A model generated the notes under the pieces. It saw nothing but the letters and a program-made list of their open reading frames with translations, searched no databases and was not told the origin of the DNA. A stretch of DNA of 64,000 nt, taken from JAGXFP01 sp046484585. GTDB taxonomy: Bacteria > Desulfobacterota > Desulfobulbia > Desulfobulbales > JAGXFP01. How positions within the stretch are numbered: position 1 is the stretch's first letter; each line of letters starts with the position of its first letter. The position numbers and the translations under genes are program-made. Positions 51,765 through 59,745 of the stretch are shown one piece after another. The stretch lies in contig JAWOIQ010000093.1 of the NCBI GenBank assembly GCA_046484585.1, positions 8,423 through 72,422 of the forward strand. The letters are read 5' to 3'.

Positions 51765-52425
51765 GACGGGCACCGGTCAGGGGGACGAAGGCGACTCCCA
51801 GAACTTCCCGGGAATCAATCACGCCGTTCCGGTCTTTTTCGTAGAGCATCAGAAACTGGAGGGAACTGGGAGGCCCTACAGGGATGACCAGGCGGCCGCC
51901 CGGCTTTAATTGCTCCAATAACGGCCGCGGAACACGCGCGGCGGCAGCGGTGACGATGATACCGTCAAAAGGGGCGTATTTCGGAAGACCTTGAGAGCCG
52001 TCGCCCGGATGGACTTCGACATTGCGGACCCCCATTGATGCCAGCCGGACCCTTGCCTGTTCGGCCAGGGCCGGGACGATCTCGACGGTGTGGACCCGCT
52101 TTACCAGTTTGGCAAGAATTACCGCCTGGTACCCGCAGCCGCCGCCGACTTCAAGAACCACATCATCTGCTTCGGGCAGCAGCAGATCGGTCATCAAGGC
52201 GACTATAAACGGCTGCGAAATCGTCTGGCCATTGCCGATGGGCAGCGGCCGGTTGTCGAAGGCGTAGGGTTTCATGTTGTCCGGTACAAATTCATCACGG
52301 GGAACTTCGGCCATGGCCCCCATGACCGGTTGACTGATTTTTTTTATGCCGGTCGAACCGCTGGTGTAGGAACACTCGGTTTCAATGGTGCGAAGCATCT
52401 TGTCGACTTCCGAACGGTGTGCCAT
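51757..52425 (-). CDS. pcm: Protein-L-isoaspartate O-methyltransferase
   Basis: Repairs isoaspartyl residues in aged proteins using SAM. The 222 residues contain VPRDEFVPDNMKPYAFDNRP, PIGNGQTISQPFIVALMTDL, VLEVGGGCGYQAVILAKLV (SAM motif I), VHTVEIVPALAEQARVRL, DGIIVTAAAARVPRPLLEQL and GGRLVIPVG. The segment VLEVGGGCGY has the usual GxGxGY with Gly-Cys in place of Thr-Ser, a normal variant. AGAGG lies before the ATG. The small gene downstream overlaps it. Confidence 0.95.
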   Translation of the reverse strand: MAHRSEVDKMLRTIETECSYTSGSTGIKKISQPVMGAMAEVPRDEFVPDNMKPYAFDNRPLPIGNGQTISQPFIVALMTDLLLPEADDVVLEVGGGCGYQAVILAKLVKRVHTVEIVPALAEQARVRLASMGVRNVEVHPGDGSQGLPKYAPFDGIIVTAAAARVPRPLLEQLKPGGRLVIPVGPPSSLQFLMLYEKDRNGVIDSREVLGVAFVPLTGARHD

Positions 52426-52551
52426 AAAAAATCCTCTCGCAAATGAATTGTATTAAGCAAATTTTCTGTTCCAGTATTTTCAACCAGTTACATGTTTCCG
52501 GATGCTTCGCGGCGCTCCCAATGACTCGATTTTTGGCTTTTCGCTAACCTG

Positions 52552-53247
52552 TCAATCTTTGGATTTCAGTAAAATTTTCTTCTTCCGTTCCGCCACCAGG
52601 TGGTCGGCCAATCTGGTCGGTTCAGGAAGGCGGAAACCCACGGCGCAATCGAGGATAATCCGCCTGGCGATATCCAGTTCAATTTTATGGCCCACACTGA
52701 CAAAAACCGGTTTAACCTTATCGCGGGTCCGCAAGACGATTCCCACCAGTTCATTCTTATGGAGCAAGGGAGATGCGGACCCTCTTTCCGGGCCTGGCTC
52801 GCGATATTCACCGACCAGGCGGCTTTTGGCGCAACCTATGGTCGGCAGATCGGTTATCACTCCGATATGACTGGCGATGCCGAGACGGCGCGGATGGGCG
52901 ATTCCCTGACCGTCGCAGATGATCAGATCCGGAACGGTTCTCAGTTCGCGCAAGGCGGCGATCAAGGCGGGAGCTTCGCGAAAAGAGAGGAGTCCGGGAA
53001 TATAAGGAAAATGCAGCTTCCGGAAGGCGGTGTGCCGCTCGACAACCATGTTGTCGTGAGTATTCCAGAGAACCACTCCGCCGATACAGTGTTTTTTATC
53101 GGCAGTGAAGGCGGCATCCAGTCCGGCGACAAGTCCGGTGTTCCGCACCTCCCCTTCCCGCCTGATCGCCGAAGCGAGTTTTTTCTGGACGACGATCGCC
53201 TGAGACGGCGTAATCGACCAGTTATGGGGTGGGCGACCTATTCTCAA
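52552..53247 (-). CDS. nfi: Endonuclease V (deoxyinosine 3' endonuclease)
   Basis: Nicks DNA near deoxyinosine from adenine deamination. The 231 residues have the family motifs: GLDAAF (first catalytic Asp), FPYIPGLLSFREAPALIAAL (PYIPG wedge and Glu), LIICDGQGIAHPRRLGIASH (Asp and damage pocket), IGCAKSRLVGEY and VSVGHKIELDIA. The start is a TTG at 53247 without a clear ribosome-binding site; the frame stays open upstream to about 53340 with no ATG or GTG, so the start is unsure. It is upstream of pcm on the same strand (126 bp gap). Confidence 0.93.
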   Translation of the reverse strand: MRIGRPPHNWSITPSQAIVVQKKLASAIRREGEVRNTGLVAGLDAAFTADKKHCIGGVVLWNTHDNMVVERHTAFRKLHFPYIPGLLSFREAPALIAALRELRTVPDLIICDGQGIAHPRRLGIASHIGVITDLPTIGCAKSRLVGEYREPGPERGSASPLLHKNELVGIVLRTRDKVKPVFVSVGHKIELDIARRIILDCAVGFRLPEPTRLADHLVAERKKKILLKSKD

Positions 53248-53632
53248 CCTTAAAACACTCCCCGCGATATCTTCGAGAAACCGCTGGTTATTCCTGAAGC
53301 AAACGGCCGTATGATTATTGAACGGATGCCTGACATTTAAGGGTTAATGCAACCGTATCATTCGGTTCCCTTGTATAGAGACTACCAGAATTTCAGGACC
53401 GCGGAAAAGAAGTTATTGGGAGATCAATTTCGGTTTTCGCGAGCTTTTGACCTGCGCCTAAAGCAAATAATTATGCTATGTTAGCACTTGATAATTTGCT
53501 AAACTATCATCTGCATCGGAGACGGCTATCGGAGCGGCGTCCCCTCCCTGCAAACAAGCCGTTCTCGACCGCTCAAGAATTCAGATTTTATTCAGTCGAA
53601 ACTGCCGCCCGAAGCCTGGCCTGAGGAAAAAG
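53248..53632. other. Intergenic region between nfi and the GGDEF gene
   Basis: About 385 bp between divergent genes. A weak promoter-like pair (TTGACC at 53447, TATGCT at 53472, 19-bp spacer) could serve the diguanylate cyclase gene. I see no riboswitch or gene. Confidence 0.3.
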
Positions 53633-55486
53633 ATGTTTTCAAAAAACTTAAAGTATATATTCCTGGCTTCCCTGCTGATCGCCTTAATCTATCCTCTGGC
53701 GAACATCTTCTTTGTTTTTCCCGCCTTTTCCGAACTGTCGATTGATAATGCGGAAAAAAACGCCGTCCGGATCGGCCGGTTCCTGGCTGAAACCATAGTC
53801 GCGGATGACAAGAAAAAATTAACGAACATCGATGAAATAGAAAGAGCCGCGAAGACCTTCAACCTCTACAAGATAAAATTATATTCGAGTAGCGGCGTCA
53901 CCCTGTACTCAACCGATCCGGCTGATATCTCCGAAGAGAACACCGAGCCTTACTTTCGCGAAATTGTTGCCGAGGGGCAAATCTACACCAAATTCGTCGT
54001 CAAGGACAGCATGAGCGCCGAAGGCGTAAAAGTGGCTTACGACGTGGTGGAAACCTATGTGCCGATCATGGAAGCCTCCACCTTTCTGGGCGCTTTCGAG
54101 ATCTATCAGAATGTCACCGAGAGAAACGTAGCCCTGCGGCAAATAGCATCACAGTTTGCTATATTTTCGATTGTCATAATGGCCATTTTTCTCCTGATCA
54201 TGGTCCTGATGCTCCTCAGGACCGATAAAGATCTTCTCATCACCGACCGGCAGTTGCCGATATCGCGATTACAGGCGCCTTTCGCGCTTCTCCTTTTCAT
54301 GGCCGTATCTCTGTTTATTGCGGAATCGCTCGTTATGACGCTACTTTCATTATGGAACATCCCCTCCCCGCTTATGGAGACCCTGGTCGACTCTTCCCTT
54401 CTGGTAATCCTGGCCGCCCCGATGATTTACTTCTTCGTCAACCGGCCGCTCCTTGTGCATATTGCCCAATCCAGAAAAGACCAGGAATTGATCGCCCAGC
54501 ATTATCACACCGAGCAGATTATGCGGCAGATATTGCTGCTCTCGATCACGAATTTATCACTTAAAGAGGTGCTGGAGGAATTCATCCAGCTTATCACCTC
54601 GTTCCCGTGGCTGGAGGTTGAATCGAAAGGGGCGGTTTTTCTCGTGGGAGACAAGCCCGATACTCTGGACCTTATGGCACACCATAATCTTAACGAAGCG
54701 CTTCTTAGTAAATGCGCCCTGGTGCCTTTCGGCACCTGCCTTTGCGGCAAAGCGGCCCTTACCGGCAAAACCGTCTTCAGCCCCTGCCTCGATGAGGAAC
54801 ACCATATCCGTTATGAAGGAATTGAGCCCCACGGCCATTACTGCGTACCTTTTTATTCTTCCGCCCATGAACTTCTCGGGGTCTTCACTTTATACACCAT
54901 GGCCGGGGCTGTCCGAAATCCGGAAGCGGAAGAGACCCTTACCGCCGCATCTCATCTGCTGGCCGGAGTCGTCGAAAGGAAAAAACTTGAAGAGAAATTG
55001 CAGCAAATCTCGATTACCGACGAACTGACCGGACTCTTAAACCGGCGGGGATTCATGGTGCAGGCTGTAAAGTGTTTGAAGGTTGCTGGTCGTAACAGCA
55101 ATAAATCCATGCTCCTTTTTGCCGACATGGACAATCTGAAGGGGATTAACGATGATTTAGGACACCAACTCGGCGACGAGGCCCTGAAAAAAACAGGAGA
55201 TATCCTGAAGAACACCTTTCGCGATACCGATATTGTCGGTCGGATGGGCGGTGATGAATTCGCCGTGCTGTTCACCACCAATGTCGCCACACACCATTAT
55301 TCGACAATGCTAAGCAGGATAGAAGACCGTATCGCCGAATGGAATAAACGGGAAGACCGGAAGTTCGATCTCTCCTTGAGTATCGGCCTGGTCGAACACA
55401 ACCCGGAGAATCCCCGGACCCTGGAAGAGATGCTCGCCGACGCCGATGCCAGGATGTATAAGGCCAAGCAGAAAAAAAAGAACTGA
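53633..55486 (+). CDS. Membrane diguanylate cyclase with Cache-like sensor, GAF and GGDEF domains
   Basis: A 617-residue protein. One span (IFLASLLIALIYPLANIFFV), a periplasmic Cache-like sensor (about 35-165; YKIKLYSSSGVTLYSTDPAD), further spans up to about 280 (IFSIVIMAIFLLIMVLMLL, LLLFMAVSLFIAESLVMTLL, SSLLVILAAPMIYFFV), a GAF-like domain (about 305-465; CALVPFGTCLCGKAALTGK), and GGDEF (about 465-617) with ITDELTGLLNRRGF, the active site GRMGGDEF and an inhibitory I-site RDTD five residues before it. It should make c-di-GMP in response to an external and perhaps redox signal (the Cys pair in GTCLCG). An HD-GYP protein is encoded at 49343. Confidence 0.93.
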   Translation: MFSKNLKYIFLASLLIALIYPLANIFFVFPAFSELSIDNAEKNAVRIGRFLAETIVADDKKKLTNIDEIERAAKTFNLYKIKLYSSSGVTLYSTDPADISEENTEPYFREIVAEGQIYTKFVVKDSMSAEGVKVAYDVVETYVPIMEASTFLGAFEIYQNVTERNVALRQIASQFAIFSIVIMAIFLLIMVLMLLRTDKDLLITDRQLPISRLQAPFALLLFMAVSLFIAESLVMTLLSLWNIPSPLMETLVDSSLLVILAAPMIYFFVNRPLLVHIAQSRKDQELIAQHYHTEQIMRQILLLSITNLSLKEVLEEFIQLITSFPWLEVESKGAVFLVGDKPDTLDLMAHHNLNEALLSKCALVPFGTCLCGKAALTGKTVFSPCLDEEHHIRYEGIEPHGHYCVPFYSSAHELLGVFTLYTMAGAVRNPEAEETLTAASHLLAGVVERKKLEEKLQQISITDELTGLLNRRGFMVQAVKCLKVAGRNSNKSMLLFADMDNLKGINDDLGHQLGDEALKKTGDILKNTFRDTDIVGRMGGDEFAVLFTTNVATHHYSTMLSRIEDRIAEWNKREDRKFDLSLSIGLVEHNPENPRTLEEMLADADARMYKAKQKKKN

Positions 55487-55547
55487 ACGGCGCACGACTC
55501 CCCCTTTAAAAGCCATTTCATTTTAATGCATCGTAAAAGGAGAAGTG

Positions 55548-57116
55548 ATGAAACATAAGAACTTTTTAAGAATTTTTATAATCATCATTAACATCTTTTT
55601 CCTGAGCGGGCTCAGTTATGGTCAAAACCAGGTTCAGGATGGCAGTTTACCAAAACCGCATATTCGCGTTGGAATATACGATAACTATCCGATTGTATAT
55701 GAATCGGAAGGCTTGCCGACCGGCTTTCATCTGGAACTCTTAAGGGAAGTCGCCAAACAGGAAGGCTGGATTTTGGAATTTGTTTTTTCAGGATCCCCCA
55801 AAAATGTACTGGAAGGTCTGGAGAGCGGCAATCTGGACATTGGCTTGGGTTTTGTGTCTACCTTGGCGCGAAAACAGTTTCTTGACTTCACCAGCGAAAG
55901 AAATGCCGTTTTAAAAGGGCAGCTGATTGTCCGGTCGGAAGATGAAGAGATCAGCACCATTCGTGCCCTCAAGGGGAAAAAAATTGCCGTTGTCCACCAG
56001 GACATGATCGGCCAAAACGGCATTGACATATTTAAAAAATTCGGGGTTGAGGCAAACTTCAAGCGGCTTAGCTCAAACGATGAACTGGCGAAGGCTTTAA
56101 TTACCAAAGCGGTCGATGCCGGTATCTGCAACACCCTGCAATGTGAAAAATACGCGAGGCAATACAATTTACACCCTGCCTCGATAATTTTTGATTCAAA
56201 AGAGGTTCAGTACGCCGTCCCCAAGGGCATGAATAGCAATATAATCGAAGCACTTGATCAGCATCTCCTTCAGTGGAAAACAACCGATGATTCCATTTAC
56301 TATGAGATGAAAAAACTTTTTCTGACCACTCCGTCGACCTATGAACCCCAATATACCAACCGCGAATTATTAATGGCTCTCAGCGTATGCCTGCTTTTCA
56401 TTCTCTTTGGCATCATGCTGGGTAATTTTATGGCCACGGAACTGGAGTCGGATCACGGCAGCATATCCAGATTTCACATCAGGCAGATACTTCAATTTAT
56501 TCTGGCAATGAGCATTTCATTCTGGATCCTGGACTCTCTCATGGAATGGCTTCTCTTCAATGAAGAACAGCAGTTGAGTTTAATGGAACTGGCGATTACC
56601 CGGGTTCCCCTCGAAAATCTATATATCCGGGGCATGTTTTTTCTTGTTTGTTGTTTCTGTGGGCTGTTCCTGGCGAGATACATCAGTAAATACGAAAAAA
56701 TGCTCAACGTGGTGCTGGCCAGTGTGAACCGGTTCAAACAATTAACCGACAATGCCAGAGACATGATATACCTGATGACTTTACCGGACGGAAAGTATGA
56801 ATTTGTCAGTAAGGCCTCTTCCTCCATCTTTGGCTATTCGCCCGAGGAATTCTATAATACCCCACTGCTCGTTGAAAAATTGATTCACCCGAACTGGAAA
56901 AATTATTTTCATGTGCAATGGGAAAATCTCTTAAACGGAAAGATCCCCCCATACTATGAATATCAGATTATTGACAAGGCAGGAGAAGTACGCTGGGTAA
57001 ATCAACGGAACACCCTGTATTTTGATGAATCCGGCGAACCCTCGGCCATCGAGGGAATTGTCACCGATGTCACCGAACAAAAAAAACCGGATGAAACAGG
57101 CTGCAATGACCAATAG
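55548..57116 (+). CDS. Sensor with substrate-binding domain, membrane region and PAS domain but no output domain
   Basis: A 522-residue protein. Signal peptide (FLRIFIIIINIFFLSGLSYG), SBP_bac_3-type periplasmic domain (about 35-260; IRVGIYDNYPIVYESEGLPT, LDIGLGFVSTLARKQFLDFT, AVPKGMNSNI), three to four spans (LLMALSVCLLFILFGIMLG, IRQILQFILAMSISFWIL, GMFFLVCCFCGLFLARYI) and a PAS domain (about 395-515; LTDNARDMIYLMTLPDGKYE then DVTEQKK). Proteins of this layout normally continue into a histidine kinase or GGDEF domain. Here a stop follows the PAS after 9 residues, so the output partner must be separate or was lost. AGGAG precedes ATG 55548. It lies 61 bp after the diguanylate cyclase gene. Confidence 0.88.
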   Translation: MKHKNFLRIFIIIINIFFLSGLSYGQNQVQDGSLPKPHIRVGIYDNYPIVYESEGLPTGFHLELLREVAKQEGWILEFVFSGSPKNVLEGLESGNLDIGLGFVSTLARKQFLDFTSERNAVLKGQLIVRSEDEEISTIRALKGKKIAVVHQDMIGQNGIDIFKKFGVEANFKRLSSNDELAKALITKAVDAGICNTLQCEKYARQYNLHPASIIFDSKEVQYAVPKGMNSNIIEALDQHLLQWKTTDDSIYYEMKKLFLTTPSTYEPQYTNRELLMALSVCLLFILFGIMLGNFMATELESDHGSISRFHIRQILQFILAMSISFWILDSLMEWLLFNEEQQLSLMELAITRVPLENLYIRGMFFLVCCFCGLFLARYISKYEKMLNVVLASVNRFKQLTDNARDMIYLMTLPDGKYEFVSKASSSIFGYSPEEFYNTPLLVEKLIHPNWKNYFHVQWENLLNGKIPPYYEYQIIDKAGEVRWVNQRNTLYFDESGEPSAIEGIVTDVTEQKKPDETGCNDQ

Positions 57117-57142
57117 GCAATTATATGGATTTGAGCATCCAA

Positions 57143-57175
57143 GCATTTCATTGCAATTTTGAAATGATGAAATGC
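57143..57175. terminator. Hairpin between convergent sensor and regulator genes
   Basis: GCATTTCAT (57143-57151) and ATGAAATGC (57167-57175) form a perfect 9-bp stem. It lies between two converging genes; there is no long T-run, so bidirectional termination is only likely. Confidence 0.45.
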
Positions 57176-57219
57176 AATACCATGCAAAAATGAAAGGTTC
57201 TGCTCCGGCGGGAGAGAGG

Positions 57220-58578
57220 TTAGCGATTATTATTGGATTGAACCGGATAGTTAATGCCGTTTTTTTTCATCTTGCGCCACATGGTCGTGGTAGAAATGCC
57301 CAAGTGCCTTGCGGCATCGGTTCTGTTGCCGTTAAACCTCTGAAGTGTATCCAGAATAAGTTTGCTCTCATGGCTGGACAACGGAGAAGGCTCGGTATGA
57401 ACATCAACGGGAGGGGATGCGGCTATAGCTTCCAGCAATTCCGCGGGCAGATGGTCGAATTCGATCTGGTTTCCGTGGCAGAGGACGAAACAAAACTCAA
57501 TGATGTTTTCCAGCTCCCGAATATTGCCGGGGAAGTCATGCCTCATCAATGCATTGAGCACTTCAGGCGAAATGGAATCGATGGATTTTCCTTTCAAGTG
57601 GTTGAATTTAGATAGAAAATGCTCTACCAGTAAAGGAATGTCCTCCCTGTGCAGAGAAAGCGGCGGCAGTGAGATTTTTATAACATTGATCCGAAAAAAG
57701 AGGTCGTCGCGGAACTGGTCGTAAGCGACAAGCTCCTTAAGGTTTTTGTTGGTGGCGGCAACTACCCTGGCATCTGTCTGTACCGTTGCCGTCCCCCCCA
57801 GCGGCTCATATTCCTTCTCCTGCAGCACCCGTAAAAGCCTTAATTGCAGGGCCGGCGAGATATCTCCGATTTCATCGAGAAAGATGGTTCCTTGTGCCGC
57901 CAGGTCGAAACGTCCCCGCTTGTCGCTATTTGCACCGGTGAAGGCCCCCTTTTTATAGCCGAAGAGCTCTGATTCCAGCAGGTTGTCGGGGAGCGCCGCG
58001 CAGTTAAGGGCGATGAATTTGCCCTTCCGTCCGCTCAGTTTATGAATTGCCTTGGCAAAGAGCTCCTTGCCGGAACCGCTTGGCCCCTCAATAAGGACGG
58101 TACTGCCGCTGGTCGCAATATCAGGCAGGGTGGAGAGGATCTGCTGTATTTTATAATTCTTGCTGATTATCTCCTCAAAGACGTATTGCTTCGATAATTC
58201 CTTGCGTAAGACCTCCATCGCCGAGATATCCCGGAAGGTTTCCACCCCGCCGATAATTATGCCACTCTCGTCCCTGAGTACCGAGGTCCTGATGCTGATC
58301 GGCACAGTATGTCCCCTGCTGTTTATGATATTGACCTTGCGGTTGACTATTTCCTTGCCGGTTTCGATCGATTGTTTCAGTACACACGCGGTCTGGCAGA
58401 TGTTTGAACGGAATACATGAAAGCATTTTCGGCCAATGGCATCTTCCTTGCTGATCCCGGTTATTTTTTCGGCTGAGCGATTGAAAAAATTGATTTCCAT
58501 GTCCTGACTTACAGTGAAAACCCCCTCGGTAATTGAATCGAGAATTCTGTCGCTCATCCTGCAGAATAAACTGGTCAT
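57220..58578 (-). CDS. Sigma-54 activator with cysteine-rich PAS sensor
   Basis: A 452-residue protein. PAS domain (about 10-120; GVFTVSQDMEINFFNRSAEK) with the cluster CFHVFRSNICQTACVLK, a Cys spacing typical of redox- or cluster-sensing PAS domains. AAA+ domain (about 140-375): Walker A EGPSGSGKEL, the sigma-54 contact ELFGYKKGAFTGA, Walker B GTIFLDEIGDI, R-finger FRDDLFFRINV. Fis helix-turn-helix at the end (NRTDAARHLGISTTTMWRKM). Complete motifs, so a working activator. It is divergent from the gene at 58791, which has a sigma-54-type promoter, and near the cytochrome/NrfD operon, so it probably controls one or both in response to redox state. Confidence 0.94.
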   Translation of the reverse strand: MTSLFCRMSDRILDSITEGVFTVSQDMEINFFNRSAEKITGISKEDAIGRKCFHVFRSNICQTACVLKQSIETGKEIVNRKVNIINSRGHTVPISIRTSVLRDESGIIIGGVETFRDISAMEVLRKELSKQYVFEEIISKNYKIQQILSTLPDIATSGSTVLIEGPSGSGKELFAKAIHKLSGRKGKFIALNCAALPDNLLESELFGYKKGAFTGANSDKRGRFDLAAQGTIFLDEIGDISPALQLRLLRVLQEKEYEPLGGTATVQTDARVVAATNKNLKELVAYDQFRDDLFFRINVIKISLPPLSLHREDIPLLVEHFLSKFNHLKGKSIDSISPEVLNALMRHDFPGNIRELENIIEFCFVLCHGNQIEFDHLPAELLEAIAASPPVDVHTEPSPLSSHESKLILDTLQRFNGNRTDAARHLGISTTTMWRKMKKNGINYPVQSNNNR

Positions 58579-58675
58579 TATTAATTCCCTGCTGTTGGAA
58601 TTGATAAAAGACTTCTTTCCCCCGCTGTCGCCCGACCTTGCTCGAACCTCACTTTATAATTCTAACTAAAATATC

Positions 58676-58699
58676 CTGGACCTTGCCGAAGAGGTCCAG
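58676..58699. promoter_or_regulatory. Candidate activator-binding palindrome
   Basis: CTGGACC (58676-58682) and GGTCCAG (58693-58699) form a perfect inverted repeat with a 10-bp spacer, just upstream of the sigma-54-type promoter. A Fis-type activator could bind it. The short distance to the promoter (26 bp) is less than usual for such sites. Confidence 0.4.
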
Positions 58700-58724
58700 T
58701 TAAAAAACTCGAAGTTCTCGTCTC

Positions 58725-58740
58725 TGGCATGAACCGTGCA
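58725..58740 (+). promoter_or_regulatory. Candidate sigma-54 promoter
   Basis: TGGCAT-N5-GTGCA matches the -24/-12 consensus TGGCAC-N5-TTGCA at all but two positions, with the GG and GC at the required spacing. It lies 50 bp before the gene at 58791 and faces it, next to a divergent sigma-54 activator gene. Confidence 0.6.
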
Positions 58741-58790
58741 AGAGCAAGAAGACAAAGGACCAATAAAAACCCTAAATAAGGAGGGACGAC

Positions 58791-59252
58791 ATGAAGACAT
58801 TAAGTAAGCAGGATGCCATCTGGAAAACCGCCACATGTGTCGCCTTATCAACATTCTATTTCGCCATGCTTGCCTATCCCTTCGGGGTGACGGGAGAAGG
58901 CTATGTTGTTGAGAGGGTTCTGATCGCCGGGGTTCTTTTTTTCGCCATCTCGATTCCCGCATGGGTAATCAATGCCAAAAGAGAATTCTTCAGCGAAGCC
59001 GCCCTGGCCGAAGGTGAAGTTGCCGCTGCCCCTGAACCGGCCCCCACCCCTTTGGATATCGGTCAACTTGCGGTTATGAACAAATGGCTTAGCCCCGAGG
59101 AGGTCAAACAAATTCTCTACTGCCAGAAGTATGACGGAATGAGCTTTGATAAAGTGGCAGTTAAGAGAAATTTCCTGACCATGACCCAGGTAAAAGCTTT
59201 ATTCGAAATGCAGAGAAGGCCCGCAACCGAACTGGATCCCGCCCAAGGCTAA
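58791..59252 (+). CDS. Two-span membrane protein with C-terminal helical motif, unknown function
   Basis: A 153-residue protein. Two spans (CVALSTFYFAMLAYPFGVTG, VLIAGVLFFAISIPAWVI), a Glu/Ala/Pro linker, and a cytoplasmic domain (DIGQLAVMNKWLSPEEVKQI, then FDKVAVKRNFLTMTQVKALF) made of two similar halves. This resembles the paired helical motif of MshEN/T2SSE-N-like domains, which bind nucleotides such as c-di-GMP in some proteins. A GGAGG site precedes the ATG. It probably depends on the sigma-54 promoter upstream and is converging with the cytochrome/NrfD operon. I do not recognise the protein as a whole. Confidence 0.75.
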   Translation: MKTLSKQDAIWKTATCVALSTFYFAMLAYPFGVTGEGYVVERVLIAGVLFFAISIPAWVINAKREFFSEAALAEGEVAAAPEPAPTPLDIGQLAVMNKWLSPEEVKQILYCQKYDGMSFDKVAVKRNFLTMTQVKALFEMQRRPATELDPAQG

Positions 59253-59264
59253 CCCCGAACCCAA

Positions 59265-59300
59265 GGCAGGCTGACCGGCGACAAAGCCGGTCAGCCTGCC
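59265..59300. terminator. Strong bidirectional hairpin
   Basis: GGCAGGCTGACCGGC (59265-59279) and its perfect complement (59286-59300) form a 15-bp stem with loop GACAAA, between the converging genes at 58791 and 59351. T-runs are lacking, so this is either a terminator or an mRNA-stabilising end. Confidence 0.65.
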
Positions 59301-59350
59301 CTCCCTGTTCCATGATCTAATTCATGCTCATCTTCTTTATGATCTCCCCT

Positions 59351-59680
59351 TCACTGTTTAATTTTATCGACTTCGATTGCCGTTACCATCTGTAAAGATC
59401 TAACCGGTTCCTTGGCTGCCGCTTTCTTGTTGTTGATAAACATGAAAAAAACCGGAAAGATCAAAAAGTAATAAAAACAGAGCAGGTACTCAATTCCCTT
59501 AATATAAGTGTAGTAATCAACCTGTGTATGCATTGGCTTAATCATCCCGACGCCGATCATGAATTTCTCGGCCCACTCGGCCTGAAAGATAAAACCGAAA
59601 AGCATGAGGCCGACAGCTATGGTGATCTGAATCAGCAGTATCAAGTTAACCAGTCCTTTCTGGTGGTTGTTGTTATGCAT
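59351..59680 (-). CDS. Small two-span membrane protein of the cytochrome/NrfD operon
   Basis: A 109-residue protein with two hydrophobic segments (LVNLILLIQITIAVGLMLFG and YLLCFYYFLIFPVFFMFI) and a short basic/acidic tail. No family recognised. The ATG at 59680 has a GGAGG site nine bases upstream; a longer frame starts six codons earlier. It is the last gene of the minus-strand operon, 66 bp after the NrfD-like gene, and ends before the strong hairpin at 59265. Likely a small accessory subunit of the membrane complex; this rests on position only. Confidence 0.7.
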   Translation of the reverse strand: MHNNNHQKGLVNLILLIQITIAVGLMLFGFIFQAEWAEKFMIGVGMIKPMHTQVDYYTYIKGIEYLLCFYYFLIFPVFFMFINNKKAAAKEPVRSLQMVTAIEVDKIKQ

Positions 59681-59745
59681 AATCCCAGCCTCCAACAAAG
59701 TGTTTATAATTCATTCCTTCTGTCCCGATATATCTCAGTTTACAT

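Noticed and set aside
53248..53632. c-di-GMP riboswitch before the GGDEF gene
   Set aside because: I looked for the conserved GEMM sequence blocks and did not find them.
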